Source of the DNA: Salinicola avicenniae
GTDB taxonomy: Bacteria; Pseudomonadota; Gammaproteobacteria; Pseudomonadales; Halomonadaceae
NCBI RefSeq assembly: GCF_023736115.1
Contig: NZ_JAKQZC010000007.1
Location: 62,001 to 126,000 of the forward strand
Reading direction: 5' to 3'
Length of the DNA stretch: 64,000 nucleotides
Shown piece after piece: positions 38,713-47,877 of this stretch; positions within the stretch are counted from its first letter, which is position 1, and every line of letters starts with the position of its first letter. Position numbers and translations under genes: made by a program. The notes under the pieces were generated by a model, which ran no database searches, was not told where the DNA came from, and was given only the letters and a program-made list of their open reading frames with translations.

Positions 38713-39420
38713 ATGGCGGCCACCGATTCCCCGCTGATCATCGCGCTCGATTACCCGGCGTTGGCGCCAGCGCTGCAGCTGGCCGATGCCCTGGACCCCG
38801 CACGTTGTCGCGTCAAAATCGGCAAGGAGCTGTTCACCCGCGTCGGACCCGCGGCCATTGAGGCTATGCATGCTCGCGGATTCGAGGTCTTTCTCGACCT
38901 CAAGTTTCACGACATTCCCAACACCGTGGCCGGGGCGGTCGAAGCGGCTGCGGATCAGGGGGTATGGATGGTCAATGTGCATGCGGCGGGCGGTCGTCGC
39001 ATGATGGAGGCCAGTGCCGCGCGTCTCGCGCAGCACAATCTGCGCACGCACCTGATCGCGGTCACCGTATTGACCAGCATGACCGACGACGAGCTCGAAG
39101 AAGTGGGCGTGGCGAGCGGCGCACTGGCGCAGGTCGAGCGGCTGGCCACGCTGACGCGGGATGCCGGGCTGGATGGTGTCGTCTGCTCGGCTCGGGAGAG
39201 CGCGCGTTTGCGCGAGCTTTGCGGTAATGACTTCCTCAAGGTGACACCGGGTATCCGGCCGGCGACTGCCGAGGCGGGGGACCAGCGACGCGTCATGACA
39301 CCGGAGGCTGCCATGGCCGCCGGCAGCACGCACCTTGTCATCGGGCGCGCGGTAACCCAGGCCGAGAAGCCGATGGAGGCGCTGGCAGCGATCGAGCGTT
39401 CGCTTACCCTGTCGTCTTAG
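38713..39420 (+). CDS. pyrF: Orotidine 5'-phosphate decarboxylase
   Basis: Last step of UMP synthesis. The 235-residue TIM-barrel protein has the catalytic [11 protein letters not shown] motif, [12 protein letters not shown] and TPGIRPA. The ATG at 38713 is used because ALDYPAL follows at the family's usual distance; the frame is open 36 codons upstream through the promoter region. Its stop directly abuts the stop of convergent lapB with no intergenic base. Confidence 0.96.
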   Translation: MAATDSPLIIALDYPALAPALQLADALDPARCRVKIGKELFTRVGPAAIEAMHARGFEVFLDLKFHDIPNTVAGAVEAAADQGVWMVNVHAAGGRRMMEASAARLAQHNLRTHLIAVTVLTSMTDDELEEVGVASGALAQVERLATLTRDAGLDGVVCSARESARLRELCGNDFLKVTPGIRPATAEAGDQRRVMTPEAAMAAGSTHLVIGRAVTQAEKPMEALAAIERSLTLSS

Positions 39421-40608
39421 TCACTCGCCCTCGAGGCCGGTGACTGGCTTGCTGGTGCCCCAGCTGCGGCAGCGGGGGCACTGCCAGTTGAGCTGTTCGG
39501 CGCCAAAGCCGCAGCGCTGACAGCGGTGACGCGGACGAATGCTCAAGAGCTGTGTGGTGTGCTGCTTGAGCAGCTCGAGGCGGTCGCGTTCGCCGGGATC
39601 GCTGTCCCACAGATAGAGATCCATCAGGTAGTCGATCCCGCGCAGGCTGGGATGGTCGCGCAGTTGGTCGCTGACGAAGGCGCAGGCAAGGTCGCTGCCC
39701 TGGCGTGCCCGCAGTGTATTGGCGGCCATGATGACCACGCTGGTCTGCGGTGTCTGCTGTAGCTGACGTTCGAGAAACTGCCACCAGCCGTCATCGTCGC
39801 CGAGCATTCGGTAAGCTTCCTGGAGCGGCTCCAGCACGATCGCGGTGAAGCTTTCATCCTGCTCGGGGACGCGCTGCCAATAGCGGGCGGCGTCACGGTA
39901 CTGACCGATGTCCCACTCCAGCTGGCCGAGTAACCAGTTGGCGCGGACGCAGCGTTCGTCGATCTGCAGCGCTTGCCGAAGGGCCTTGCGGGCCAGTGAG
40001 GGGCTACTGTTGGCGCGATGTTCGAGCGCGAGCTCGCACTGCCAGTGCGCCGCGGCCCGGCGGATATCGCTATCCTCGCGCACCAGCTGCGGCTGGGCCG
40101 CTTCCAGCGCTTGGCTCCATTCCTTCTCACGCTCGAAAAGGTCGACCAGCAGGCGTCGCGCAGACAGCTTCTGGGTGTCGTCGACGTTGCTTTTTTGCAG
40201 CGACAGTAATAGCCGTTCGGCCCGGTCGAGCAGGCCGAGGTGTAGGAAGTCGCGGGAGAGCTCCAGTTGAACCTGGCCGCTCTGCGAGGCTGTCAGGCTG
40301 GGGCGGGCGAGCAGGTTCTGATGAATGCGTACGGCGCGGTCGGCTTCGCCGCGGGATCGGTAGAGGTTACCTAGCGCAATGTGGGTCTCGATGGTGTCGC
40401 TATTGACCTCGAGTGCTTGCGTGAAGGTCTCGATGGCGCGGTCGGGCTGTTCGTTGAGCAGGTAGTTGAGGCCGACGAAATAGTCGCGGGGCAGGGCGCC
40501 GCGAGGGGCATCACGGCGCCCTCGCTGTCGTCCACTTTCCCAGCGTCCCAGCCACCAGCCGATGGCGATGGCTGCCACCAGCAAGGCCAGCAGCAGAACA
40601 TCGCTCAT
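39421..40608 (-). CDS. lapB: Lipopolysaccharide assembly protein LapB (YciM)
   Basis: Inner-membrane TPR protein that controls LpxC degradation by FtsH and coordinates LPS supply. The 395-residue protein has one N-terminal transmembrane helix (residues 3-20), an array of TPR repeats (FVGLNYLLNEQPDRAIETF onward) and a C-terminal rubredoxin-type metal site with two CxxC pairs (RCQRCGF and CPRCRSW). Its target LpxC is encoded at 4890-5801. lapA is immediately upstream with abutting codons. Confidence 0.95.
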   Translation of the reverse strand: MSDVLLLALLVAAIAIGWWLGRWESGRQRGRRDAPRGALPRDYFVGLNYLLNEQPDRAIETFTQALEVNSDTIETHIALGNLYRSRGEADRAVRIHQNLLARPSLTASQSGQVQLELSRDFLHLGLLDRAERLLLSLQKSNVDDTQKLSARRLLVDLFEREKEWSQALEAAQPQLVREDSDIRRAAAHWQCELALEHRANSSPSLARKALRQALQIDERCVRANWLLGQLEWDIGQYRDAARYWQRVPEQDESFTAIVLEPLQEAYRMLGDDDGWWQFLERQLQQTPQTSVVIMAANTLRARQGSDLACAFVSDQLRDHPSLRGIDYLMDLYLWDSDPGERDRLELLKQHTTQLLSIRPRHRCQRCGFGAEQLNWQCPRCRSWGTSKPVTGLEGE

Positions 40609-40914
40609 TCAGGTGCTTTCCTTGAACTCCTGCGTCCGCAGACGATCGAGTTCCTTGCGTTGTTGCTGGTTATGACGCTGCGCCCGGGTCAGCAGGGTGC
40701 GCAGCCGCAGATACATGCCGGTCATGGCGAGCATGCCGAGAATTACGCCGCAGGCCAGAGCGACCAGCAACCAGAGGGATAGCGACGCCGGTGGCAACTG
40801 CACCCAGATCAGATCCAGTGGAAGCGGCTGCTGATTGTTGACCGCGAACAGAATGCCCAGCAGCAGAACGACGATTAGAAGGATGGCGAGGATGACGCCT
40901 TTGAGCCAGCGCAT
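40609..40914 (-). CDS. lapA: Lipopolysaccharide assembly protein LapA
   Basis: Small inner-membrane protein of 101 residues with two transmembrane segments (about 5-25 and 42-65) and a basic coiled C-terminus (LLTRAQRHNQQQRKELDRL). The AVNNQQPLPLDLIW stretch between the helices is typical of the family. AGGA before the ATG at 40914 selects this start over one six codons upstream. It works with LapB in LPS assembly. Confidence 0.92.
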   Translation of the reverse strand: MRWLKGVILAILLIVVLLLGILFAVNNQQPLPLDLIWVQLPPASLSLWLLVALACGVILGMLAMTGMYLRLRTLLTRAQRHNQQQRKELDRLRTQEFKEST

Positions 40915-41010
40915 AGCGATTCCTGAAGACATACCGCAGCGGCGACGGTCATCACGGCCGGCTGCGGAGAGACCCGCCGAGTCGGACGGCGAGCACGGTG
41001 ACTGTTGAGA

Positions 41011-41307
41011 TCAATAACCCAGCGCCCGGCTGGCATTGACCTGCTCGCGCAACTCCTTGCCCGGCTTGAAATGCGGTACGAACTTGCCGTCCAGGTCGAC
41101 CGGGTCGCCGGTCTTGGGGTTGCGTCCTGTACGCGGCTCGCGAAAATGCAGCGAAAAACTGCCGAAGCCACGAATTTCAACGCGTCCGCCATCGGCCAAT
41201 GCGTTGGTGATATCGTCGAGAATGACGCGCACTGCAGACTCGACTTCTTTTGCCGACAGCTCGGGCCGTCGGGCGGCAATCTGCTCGATCAGTTCAGACT
41301 TGGTCAT
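41011..41307 (-). CDS. ihfB: Integration host factor beta subunit
   Basis: Half of the IHF heterodimer that bends DNA sharply. The 98-residue protein has the N-terminal [11 protein letters not shown] and the DNA-contact arm with [21 protein letters not shown], including the conserved Pro that intercalates. GGAG before the ATG at 41307 favours this start. ihfB usually follows rpsA directly; here it is 7 kb away on the opposite strand, next to lapAB. Confidence 0.96.
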   Translation of the reverse strand: MTKSELIEQIAARRPELSAKEVESAVRVILDDITNALADGGRVEIRGFGSFSLHFREPRTGRNPKTGDPVDLDGKFVPHFKPGKELREQVNASRALGY

Positions 41308-41562
41308 CGACACTCTCCGTGCGGCATCTGCCTGGCGGCGAACGGCGGCAGCCGGGTCCGACATTCACCTGGGCCCGAACTCTACCCGGCCCTGAATCCT
41401 TCCGGGCCTGAAACACGTAGATCCGGCATCTGTTGTTGTCGTTTCAGCATACTTCGCAACTTTCGAGAAAACAACGCATTAGCCGTAGACGGTGCGATCA
41501 TCGATAGTGGGGCGAGCCAGGCCGGTTTATAATGGCGCGACACTCCCGACCGAGGAAGTCCC

Positions 41563-41847
41563 GTGTCCGACATCGAAGATATCTCGCGCAAACGACTTTA
41601 CTGGCATTCGCGCCGCGGGATGTGGGAACTGGATCTACTCCTGGTGCCGTTTCTGGAGGCTCGCTACGACGCTCTGGACGTGGCCGACCAGGAGCGCTAT
41701 CGCGTCCTGCTGGCTAACGAGGATCAGGATCTCTTTACCTGGTTGATGCGCCGAGACTGGCCGGCGGACAACGACCTGCGCCGTATTGTCATGATGATCG
41801 TAGAGCATGCCGAAACCACTGATCGCGATCGCCATAAGGCGCTCTAG
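41563..41847 (+). CDS. sdhE: Succinate dehydrogenase assembly factor SdhE
   Basis: Promotes covalent attachment of FAD to SdhA. The 94-residue protein has the signature RRGMWELDLLLVPFLE, in which the RGxxE motif contacts the flavoprotein, and DQDLFTWLMRRDWP. The start is GTG with GAGGAAG upstream. It overlaps ygfX by 41 bases, the usual sdhE-ygfX pairing. Confidence 0.94.
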   Translation: MSDIEDISRKRLYWHSRRGMWELDLLLVPFLEARYDALDVADQERYRVLLANEDQDLFTWLMRRDWPADNDLRRIVMMIVEHAETTDRDRHKAL

Positions 41848-42208
41848 GCTCGCTACCGGTGCCGAGGCGATACTCGGCGTGTCGCTGGTGGCTTATGCCG
41901 CCATCTGGAGTTCCACCGGGTGGAGCGTGATTATCGCCCTGGCGGTGCTTCTGCGTCTGATCGGTTGTCTGCGGGCGACCTCGCGAGTTGACTATCTACG
42001 CTGCCGCCTGGAAGGCGAGCTGGCGGTCTGGGAGCGCTCCCACGATGGGAGGCACTGGACTCCGACGGCGTGTCGTGCCCGCCGGCTCGGCCCCTGGGTC
42101 ACGGCCGTTGCCCTTTCGGGGCAGGTTCTCTGGCTGTGGCCGGACAGTAGCGAGAACGACAGCTTGCGCCATTTGCGCGAGGCGCTGCTCGATCAGGCCG
42201 CAGCGTGA
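41807..42208 (+). CDS. ygfX: YgfX (CptA)-like membrane protein
   Basis: A 133-residue protein with two transmembrane segments (about residues 18-55) and a soluble C-terminal part ending LRHLREALLDQ. E. coli YgfX/CptA was reported as a cell-morphology toxin paired with SdhE, though that role is disputed. The start lies inside sdhE, giving translational coupling. The sequence is only weakly conserved, so identification rests mainly on size, topology and position. Confidence 0.75.
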   Translation: MPKPLIAIAIRRSRLATGAEAILGVSLVAYAAIWSSTGWSVIIALAVLLRLIGCLRATSRVDYLRCRLEGELAVWERSHDGRHWTPTACRARRLGPWVTAVALSGQVLWLWPDSSENDSLRHLREALLDQAAA

Positions 42209-42232
42209 TCGAGCCGTTTTCATTCCGCCCAG

Positions 42233-42270
42233 CAGGTACGACATCAACAGGTACAACATCAACAGATACC
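42233..42270 (+). repeat. 15-bp tandem repeat between ygfX and the tautomerase
   Basis: CAGGTACRACATCAA occurs at 42233-42247 and 42248-42262, followed by a partial third copy CAGATACC. It lies in the 80-base gap before the tautomerase start. Confidence 0.7.
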
Positions 42271-42288
42271 ACAGAAGAGGGTTCACCG

Positions 42289-42483
42289 TTGCCTATCGTG
42301 ACGATTCAACAGTTTCCCCGTGATGCCGAGCAGAAGCGTCAGCTGGCCGAGAAAGTGACACAGTCGTTTGTCGAGATCTATGGGGCATCGCCGGAGTCGG
42401 TACAGATTTTCTTTCAGGAGACCGATCGGCAGGACTGGGCGAAAGGCGGAAAGCTGGGCGGGAACGTGCCGAGCGCTGACTGA
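42289..42483 (+). CDS. 4-oxalocrotonate tautomerase family protein
   Basis: A 64-residue member of the tautomerase superfamily. After removal of the initiator the chain begins Pro-Ile-Val-Thr, and Pro1 is the catalytic base. SVQIFFQETDRQDWAKGG follows the family pattern. The start must be the TTG at 42289, because an upstream in-frame GTG would bury Pro1 behind a Thr/Ser-rich extension encoded by the tandem repeat. AGAGGG is the ribosome-binding site. The substrate is unknown. Confidence 0.82.
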   Translation: MPIVTIQQFPRDAEQKRQLAEKVTQSFVEIYGASPESVQIFFQETDRQDWAKGGKLGGNVPSAD

Positions 42484-42544
42484 CTCGTGTGCCTCGAGTG
42501 GTCAAAGAGGGCGCCGACGAGTTTTTGGCCCACATCCTGATGAT

Positions 42545-42569
42545 AGCGCCCGCCCGATTGGCGGGCGCT
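42545..42569. terminator. Inverted repeat between convergent genes
   Basis: AGCGCCCGCC (42545-42554) with a perfect complement at 42560-42569 and a 5-base loop. It is a stable stem in the correct place for a bidirectional terminator but lacks a T-run. Confidence 0.45.
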
Positions 42570-42603
42570 GTCGTGGGAGAGGAAAGTGTCTGGCGCGAGC
42601 GGG

Positions 42604-42840
42604 TTAGCGGCGGCCCGTGAAGAAGCCCAGGGCAAAACCGGCGAGCGCGGCTACGCCGATGCTGCTCCAGGCGTTACGACGCACGTAGTTGTCGGTTTCC
42701 CGCCAGGCTTCCTCTGCGTGTTCTGCCAGTTCATGGCTCATATCGTCGGCGCGGTGGCGTGCGCGCTCGAGATCGCGGCTGCCGCGGCGCTTGATGTCGC
42801 GGTAAGTCTGGCGGGCTTCATCTCGATAGTGTCGGCTCAT
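42604..42840 (-). CDS. DUF883-family tail-anchored membrane protein
   Basis: A 78-residue protein of the YqjD/ElaB family. The N-terminal half is a charged amphipathic helix (SRDLERARHRADDMSHELAEHAEEAW) and the C-terminus is a single membrane segment ending in the hallmark Gly-Arg-Arg (SIGVAALAGFALGFFTGRR). E. coli family members associate with inactive ribosomes at the membrane in stationary phase. One of three such genes in this window. Confidence 0.88.
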   Translation of the reverse strand: MSRHYRDEARQTYRDIKRRGSRDLERARHRADDMSHELAEHAEEAWRETDNYVRRNAWSSIGVAALAGFALGFFTGRR

Positions 42841-42878
42841 GGATCTTCCTTAATCATGAAGGGGAGGAAAAAGAGGAG

Positions 42879-43211
42879 TTAACGGCGGCTCAGCAGCATC
42901 GCCAAGAAGGCGCCACCCAGTATGGCAATGCCCACGCTCTTCCAAGGCTGCTGCTGGACAAAGGCATCGCAGCTGTCGCGGGTATCCTGAATTTGCGCAT
43001 CCAGGCGCCGACGAGAGCGTGCCGCCCACGTATCGTCTACTGACAGGTAGCGGGAGGCATAGGGTGCAGGCTCGTCGATGCTGTCTTCCAGCGGTTCGCT
43101 CGCAGCGCGTTCATCTCCCGCGGGCGCGTCGTCCAGCCGACTGCCGACCTCGGCGGCAGCCGCCATCTCCTCGTCGATGGATGTCTTGTCGTCGCGATGA
43201 AACAGGCTCAC
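42879..43211 (-). CDS. DUF883-like tail-anchored protein, divergent
   Basis: A 110-residue protein whose last 30 residues copy the DUF883 anchor pattern (PWKSVGIAILGGAFLAMLLSRR). The N-terminal part is acidic, with several Glu/Asp/Ala-rich segments, and differs from the YqjD helix. I place the start at GTG 43211 with GAGAGGTG upstream; the frame extends 13 codons further without support. It lies 38 bases upstream of the other DUF883 gene on the same strand, so they form a pair. Confidence 0.72.
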   Translation of the reverse strand: MSLFHRDDKTSIDEEMAAAAEVGSRLDDAPAGDERAASEPLEDSIDEPAPYASRYLSVDDTWAARSRRRLDAQIQDTRDSCDAFVQQQPWKSVGIAILGGAFLAMLLSRR

Positions 43212-43273
43212 GTCACTGCACCTCTCGACTTGATGAAGACACCTCCTCATTGTAGCCGTGATTTGGCGGCTCG

Positions 43274-46200
43274 CTACTCGGGCTTGTCAGCGGGCGCTGC
43301 ATCGTCGAGCTCGCGGCGCAGGCGGCGGCCGATGTCGCCGGGTGAGCCGGTGCGCCGAGCGAGCAGGTCGTAGGCGACCGGCACCACGTAGAGTGTCAGT
43401 AGCGTGGCCGTCGCCACGCCGCAGAAAATGACCGTGCCGATCACGGCGCGCGACTCGGCGCCCGGGCCGAAGGCGAGAATCAGCGGCATGGCGCCGGCCA
43501 TGGTGGTTACCGTCGTCATCAGGATGGGGCGCAGTCGCGTGGTGGCGGCGTCGATCAAGGCCTCGCGGAATGGTGCGCCGGCGTCGCGCAGTTGGTTGGC
43601 AAACTCCACGATCAGAATGCCATTCTTGGTTGCCAGCCCCACCAGCATGACCAGGCCTACCTGGCTATAGATGTTGAGTGACTGCCCGCTGACCCAGAGT
43701 CCGAGCAGCGCGCCGCTGACGGCTAGCGGCACGGTCAGCATGATGATCAGCGGGTGCACGAAGCTTTCGAACTGGGCGGCTAGGACCAAGAAGACTACGA
43801 CACCGCCCAGAATCAGCAGGAACGTGGTGGCGCCGCTGGATGCCTGATAGTCCCGCGATGGTCCCTTGTAGTCGATTACAGCCTCATCCGGGAGCGTCTC
43901 CTCGGCCAGTGTGCGCAGTGCGGCAAGGGCGTCGCCCAGAGCCATGCCATCGACAAGATTGGCTTCCAGCGTGATTGCGCACATGCGGTTGAACCGGTTC
44001 AGCTCACTGGCACCGGCGAATTCCGACACCGAAACCAGGCTGGCGAGCGGAATCAGTGCGCCGCTGATGGCTGAGCGTACCTGCACGTTGTCGAGTGCTG
44101 CCGGTGAGCGTTGGCGCGCCCGTTGCCCCTCCAGGATGACGTCGTACTCCTCGCCATCGTCGACGTAGGTGGTCACGTTGCGGCCACCGAACAGGGTCTC
44201 CAGCGTATAGCCGATAGTGCTGACCGTTACACCGAGTGTGGCGGCGCGATCGTAGTCGATCTCGATACGCAGTTGCGGCTGGGTCTCCTTGTAGTCGCTG
44301 TCCAAGGCTTCCAGCCCCAGGCTGTCCTCGCGCAGCCGCGTCAGCAACCGGTCGCGCCAGTCGACCAGTTGTTCATAGGTGGGGCCGCCGATCACGAACT
44401 GCACCGGCTTTTCTACGCGGCCGCCGAAACCCTGGCGCATCACCGGTATCGCCGTGACGCCGGGTAGGTCGGCGAGTCGCGTGCGTATGTCGCTCATGAT
44501 CTCCCAGGCCGAGCGGCGGGCGCCCCAGTCCGCTAGCGACACAATCGCGAGGCCGTCGTTGAAGTTTTCCACGCCGCCGAAACCGCGAGGGCCCCTGACG
44601 GAAAGCTGGGTAACGTCACCGGAATCGACCAGCGCCATCAGGCGTGCCTCGATCTCATCATAGTAGTCCTGCATATAGCGGAAGGTGGCGCCCGGCGGCC
44701 CCTCGATCAGTACGAAGAAGGCACCTCGATCTTCACGCGGCGTGTATTCATTGGGCAACTGCTGCGCCAGCCAGCCGGTCAGCATCAACAGCAGACCGAA
44801 CAGGATGACTATGCCGAGGCGCCACCGCAGCGCGAATCGAAGGCTGCGCCGATAGCCGTGCTGGCAGCGTTCGACCAGCCGGTGAATGGCTTGGCTTACG
44901 CGGTTCTCGTGTAGAGACGGGATCAAAAGCTTGGCGCAGAGCATGGGCGCGAGCGAGAGGGCAATCAGGCAGGAGAGGCCGACCGCCGCGGCGAGTGTCA
45001 ACGCGAACTCCGAGAAGAGTCGCCCCACATCGCCCTGAAGCAGGCTAAGCGGCACGAAGACCGCGACCAGCACAAGCGTCGTGGCGATAACGGCGAAGCC
45101 GATCTCGCGGCTGCCACGAAATGCGGCGACCAGTGGCGTTTCACCGTAGGTCAGCATGCGCCGGTGGACATTTTCGATCACCACGATCGCATCGTCGACG
45201 ACCAGGCCGATGGCCAGCACCAGTGCCAGCAGGGTCAGGAGATTGAGCGAGAATCCGAAGGGCACCAGAAACAACGCGGTGCCGATCAGTGAAATCGGGA
45301 CCGTCACTGCCGGGACCAGCGTGGTGCGTAGATTGCCGAGGAAGAGAAAGATCACGATGACGACCAGGAGCATCGCAATCACCAGCGTCGAGATGACCTC
45401 ACGCAGCGCGCCGGCCACGAAGACCGACGAGTCATAGTTGAGCGCCAGCTGCATGCCCTCGGGCAGGCTGGCTTGCAGGGACACCATCTCTGCCTTGGCG
45501 CTCTCGGCGACCGCCAGCATGCTGGCGGTGGACTGTTTGACCACGCCGAGACCGACCATCGGTATCTCGTTGCCGCGATAGAGCGAGCGTTCCTCCACAG
45601 AACCGACTTCGACATCTGCCACGTCCGCCAGGCGAACCAGGTAACCGTCTTCGCCACGGGCGATCGCCAAACTGCGAAAATCGTCGGCGGTCACGAAGCT
45701 GCGAGGGATGCGTAGCGTGAACTGGCGATCGCGAGACTCCAGAAAGCCGGCCGGCAGTTCGACGTTCTCGTCACGCAGGGCCTGCGCGACATCGTCCGCA
45801 GTCAGGCGTCTCGCCGCGAGCGCGTTGCGATCGAGCCAGACGCGCATGGCATACTCCTTGCCGCCACTGAGGCGAACACGGGCGACGCCATCGCGGGTCG
45901 AGAAACGGTCGACCAGATAGCGGTTGGCGTAGTCGGTGAGCTCGGGGATGGTGTAGCCCTCGCCGGAGAGCGAGAACCAGACAATGACGTCGTCACTACT
46001 GTCGCTCTTCTCGATCTGGGGCGGGTCGGCCTGGTCGGGCAAGTTGTCTGCCACTGCAGCGATGCGATCGCGGATATCGTTGGCGGCGCCATCGATGTCT
46101 CGATCGAGTGAGAATTCCACGTCGATCTCCGATTCGCCGTCGGCGCTGCTCGATTCGATCGAGACGATCCCTTCGATACCGGCGATGCGGTCCTCCAGCA

Positions 46201-46396
46201 GCTGGGTGACGCGCGTCTCGACGACGCTGGCCGAGGCGCCTGGATAGCGGGTCTCGATGCCGATGACCGGTGGGTCGATGGCAGGATATTCCTGCAGTGG
46301 CAGGCGCTCCAGCGCGAGCAGGCCAAAAGCCACGACCAGTAGGGACCCAACGGTCGCCAGGACCGGGCGGCGGATCGAAAGATCGGATAGTCGCAT
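43274..46396 (-). CDS. RND-family multidrug efflux permease
   Basis: Proton-driven inner-membrane pump of 1040 residues with the HAE1 layout: N-terminal TM helix, large periplasmic loop, TM2-6, second loop, TM8-12. The proton-relay aspartate pair is visible in LAIGLVVDDAIVVIENVHRR of TM4. The adaptor gene precedes it with a one-base overlap. No outer-membrane TolC-type gene is nearby, so it presumably borrows a shared TolC. The substrate cannot be deduced. Confidence 0.94.
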   Translation of the reverse strand: MRLSDLSIRRPVLATVGSLLVVAFGLLALERLPLQEYPAIDPPVIGIETRYPGASASVVETRVTQLLEDRIAGIEGIVSIESSSADGESEIDVEFSLDRDIDGAANDIRDRIAAVADNLPDQADPPQIEKSDSSDDVIVWFSLSGEGYTIPELTDYANRYLVDRFSTRDGVARVRLSGGKEYAMRVWLDRNALAARRLTADDVAQALRDENVELPAGFLESRDRQFTLRIPRSFVTADDFRSLAIARGEDGYLVRLADVADVEVGSVEERSLYRGNEIPMVGLGVVKQSTASMLAVAESAKAEMVSLQASLPEGMQLALNYDSSVFVAGALREVISTLVIAMLLVVIVIFLFLGNLRTTLVPAVTVPISLIGTALFLVPFGFSLNLLTLLALVLAIGLVVDDAIVVIENVHRRMLTYGETPLVAAFRGSREIGFAVIATTLVLVAVFVPLSLLQGDVGRLFSEFALTLAAAVGLSCLIALSLAPMLCAKLLIPSLHENRVSQAIHRLVERCQHGYRRSLRFALRWRLGIVILFGLLLMLTGWLAQQLPNEYTPREDRGAFFVLIEGPPGATFRYMQDYYDEIEARLMALVDSGDVTQLSVRGPRGFGGVENFNDGLAIVSLADWGARRSAWEIMSDIRTRLADLPGVTAIPVMRQGFGGRVEKPVQFVIGGPTYEQLVDWRDRLLTRLREDSLGLEALDSDYKETQPQLRIEIDYDRAATLGVTVSTIGYTLETLFGGRNVTTYVDDGEEYDVILEGQRARQRSPAALDNVQVRSAISGALIPLASLVSVSEFAGASELNRFNRMCAITLEANLVDGMALGDALAALRTLAEETLPDEAVIDYKGPSRDYQASSGATTFLLILGGVVVFLVLAAQFESFVHPLIIMLTVPLAVSGALLGLWVSGQSLNIYSQVGLVMLVGLATKNGILIVEFANQLRDAGAPFREALIDAATTRLRPILMTTVTTMAGAMPLILAFGPGAESRAVIGTVIFCGVATATLLTLYVVPVAYDLLARRTGSPGDIGRRLRRELDDAAPADKPE

Positions 46397-47532
46397 CAGT
46401 TCGACTGCCGCGATTGCGTCGCTCGGCGCTGGCGCTCGAGAATGCCTTCGATATCGCCGCTGGCCGGATCCTCGGCGATCAGTTCGACCACATCGCCCTC
46501 GCGCACCTTGAGGGTGCCATGGCTAACGACGCGCTCGCCGGCACTCAGCCCTGTCAGAATTTCGACCTCGCCGTGGCGGCGTTCGCCGATCGTCACTTCG
46601 CGGCGGGTGACGCGCGGCGGTTCACCATTGTCGATCAACCATACCGCCTGGCGCTCGCCGTTGGGCACCAGGGCATTTTCAGGGATCTTCAAGGTGTCGC
46701 GGGGTGCCCGCGCCAGGTCGATCTCCATCAGCATGCCGGGTAGCAGGCGTCGCTCGGGATTTGGCAGATTGGCTCGTACCACGAGACTGCGTGAGATCGG
46801 GTCGATACGTGTGCCAAGCGTGGCGATTTCCGCTTTGAAACGTTGGTCGGGATAGCTCGGCGTGGTGGCGTCCAATGTCAGTCCCGGCTGCAACGACGCG
46901 ATTAGGGTGGCGGGGACGGTGAAATCGAGCTTCATGGTCTGCAGGCGGTCGAGGGTCACCAGCTGGGTGTTCGGGGTGACCAGCGCGCCGACGCTGATCG
47001 CGCGCAGGCCGACCGTGCCGTCGAACGGTGCCACCAGGCGATGATCGGCGAGGTGTGCGCGAATCGCGTCGATCTCGGCTTCGCTCTGCTGTACGAGCGC
47101 CTCGTTGTCTTCGAGCGTGGCACGCACGCCCAGGTTGCGTGCCTGCAGTTGCCGAGTGCGGTCAAGCGCGCTGCGGCGCTGACCCAGCAGTGCCTGTGCC
47201 GCCCGTAGCTCTGCCTGTGCCTGATCATCATCGAGCTGTACCAGCCACTGGCCGGCGACGACGGTATCGCCATCGTCGAAATTCAGTGCCTCGATGGTAC
47301 CGGTCAGTATCGAAGAGAGGATGACGCTCTCCTCGGCACGCAGCGTTCCTAGTGCCTCGACCGTGTCCTGCCAGCGAACGGAGGTGGCGGTGGCCGCGAT
47401 AATGGCTACCGGAGTCTGGGCCTGCGCACTGCCGATGACCAGAATCAGCAGCCAACCGCAAAGATGCCGGAGATCGAGACGCCGCGACCGTGTCCCGTGG
47501 GCTTGCGAACGTGTCGGCGAAGGACTGAGCAT
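46396..47532 (-). CDS. RND efflux periplasmic adaptor (membrane fusion protein)
   Basis: The 378-residue product has an N-terminal hydrophobic signal (HLCGWLLILVIGSAQA), a lipoyl half-motif with an alpha-helical hairpin (ALLGQRRSALDRTRQLQARNLG), the second lipoyl half LVAPFDGTVGLRAISVGALV, and a beta-barrel region. No lipobox cysteine is seen, so it is probably not a lipoprotein. I place the start at ATG 47532; the frame is open 24 codons further upstream. It is cotranscribed with the permease. Confidence 0.92.
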   Translation of the reverse strand: MLSPSPTRSQAHGTRSRRLDLRHLCGWLLILVIGSAQAQTPVAIIAATATSVRWQDTVEALGTLRAEESVILSSILTGTIEALNFDDGDTVVAGQWLVQLDDDQAQAELRAAQALLGQRRSALDRTRQLQARNLGVRATLEDNEALVQQSEAEIDAIRAHLADHRLVAPFDGTVGLRAISVGALVTPNTQLVTLDRLQTMKLDFTVPATLIASLQPGLTLDATTPSYPDQRFKAEIATLGTRIDPISRSLVVRANLPNPERRLLPGMLMEIDLARAPRDTLKIPENALVPNGERQAVWLIDNGEPPRVTRREVTIGERRHGEVEILTGLSAGERVVSHGTLKVREGDVVELIAEDPASGDIEGILERQRRATQSRQSN

Positions 47533-47877
47533 GATGGGCGGGCTCTCTTGTCGGTGTAATCGTGCTCGCGGGGATGGTTGGCGCTCTGGAGAATCGTCGA
47601 GCACGGCGAGTGAGCCGATCCTGTCACTGTCACGCCGAGCAGCGCCAAGGTTACGCTAATCGTTGGTACCTGAACGGCTGATGAATGGAAAGCCTTGGGC
47701 TTTCAACGCTTGTATCCTGCAAGGCCTTTCGCTTGCCATGGCCTTTTGCGCAGCTTTGCACGAATCCTGATTTCCACGCCTCCTCATGGTCGTCGCGACC
47801 GCCGCTGAGCGTGCGGCCCGAGGCCTATCGACTCTGATAGAATGCCCGGCCACACGACAGCGGGAGCGGTGCGAGAG
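47533..47877. other. Intergenic region between the RND adaptor and the YhiN-like gene
   Basis: This 345-base divergent region contains TAGAAT at 47838-47843, a plausible -10 for the plus-strand flavoprotein gene 35 bases before its ATG, though without a clear -35. I saw no strong operator for the efflux genes and no nearby regulator gene. Confidence 0.4.
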
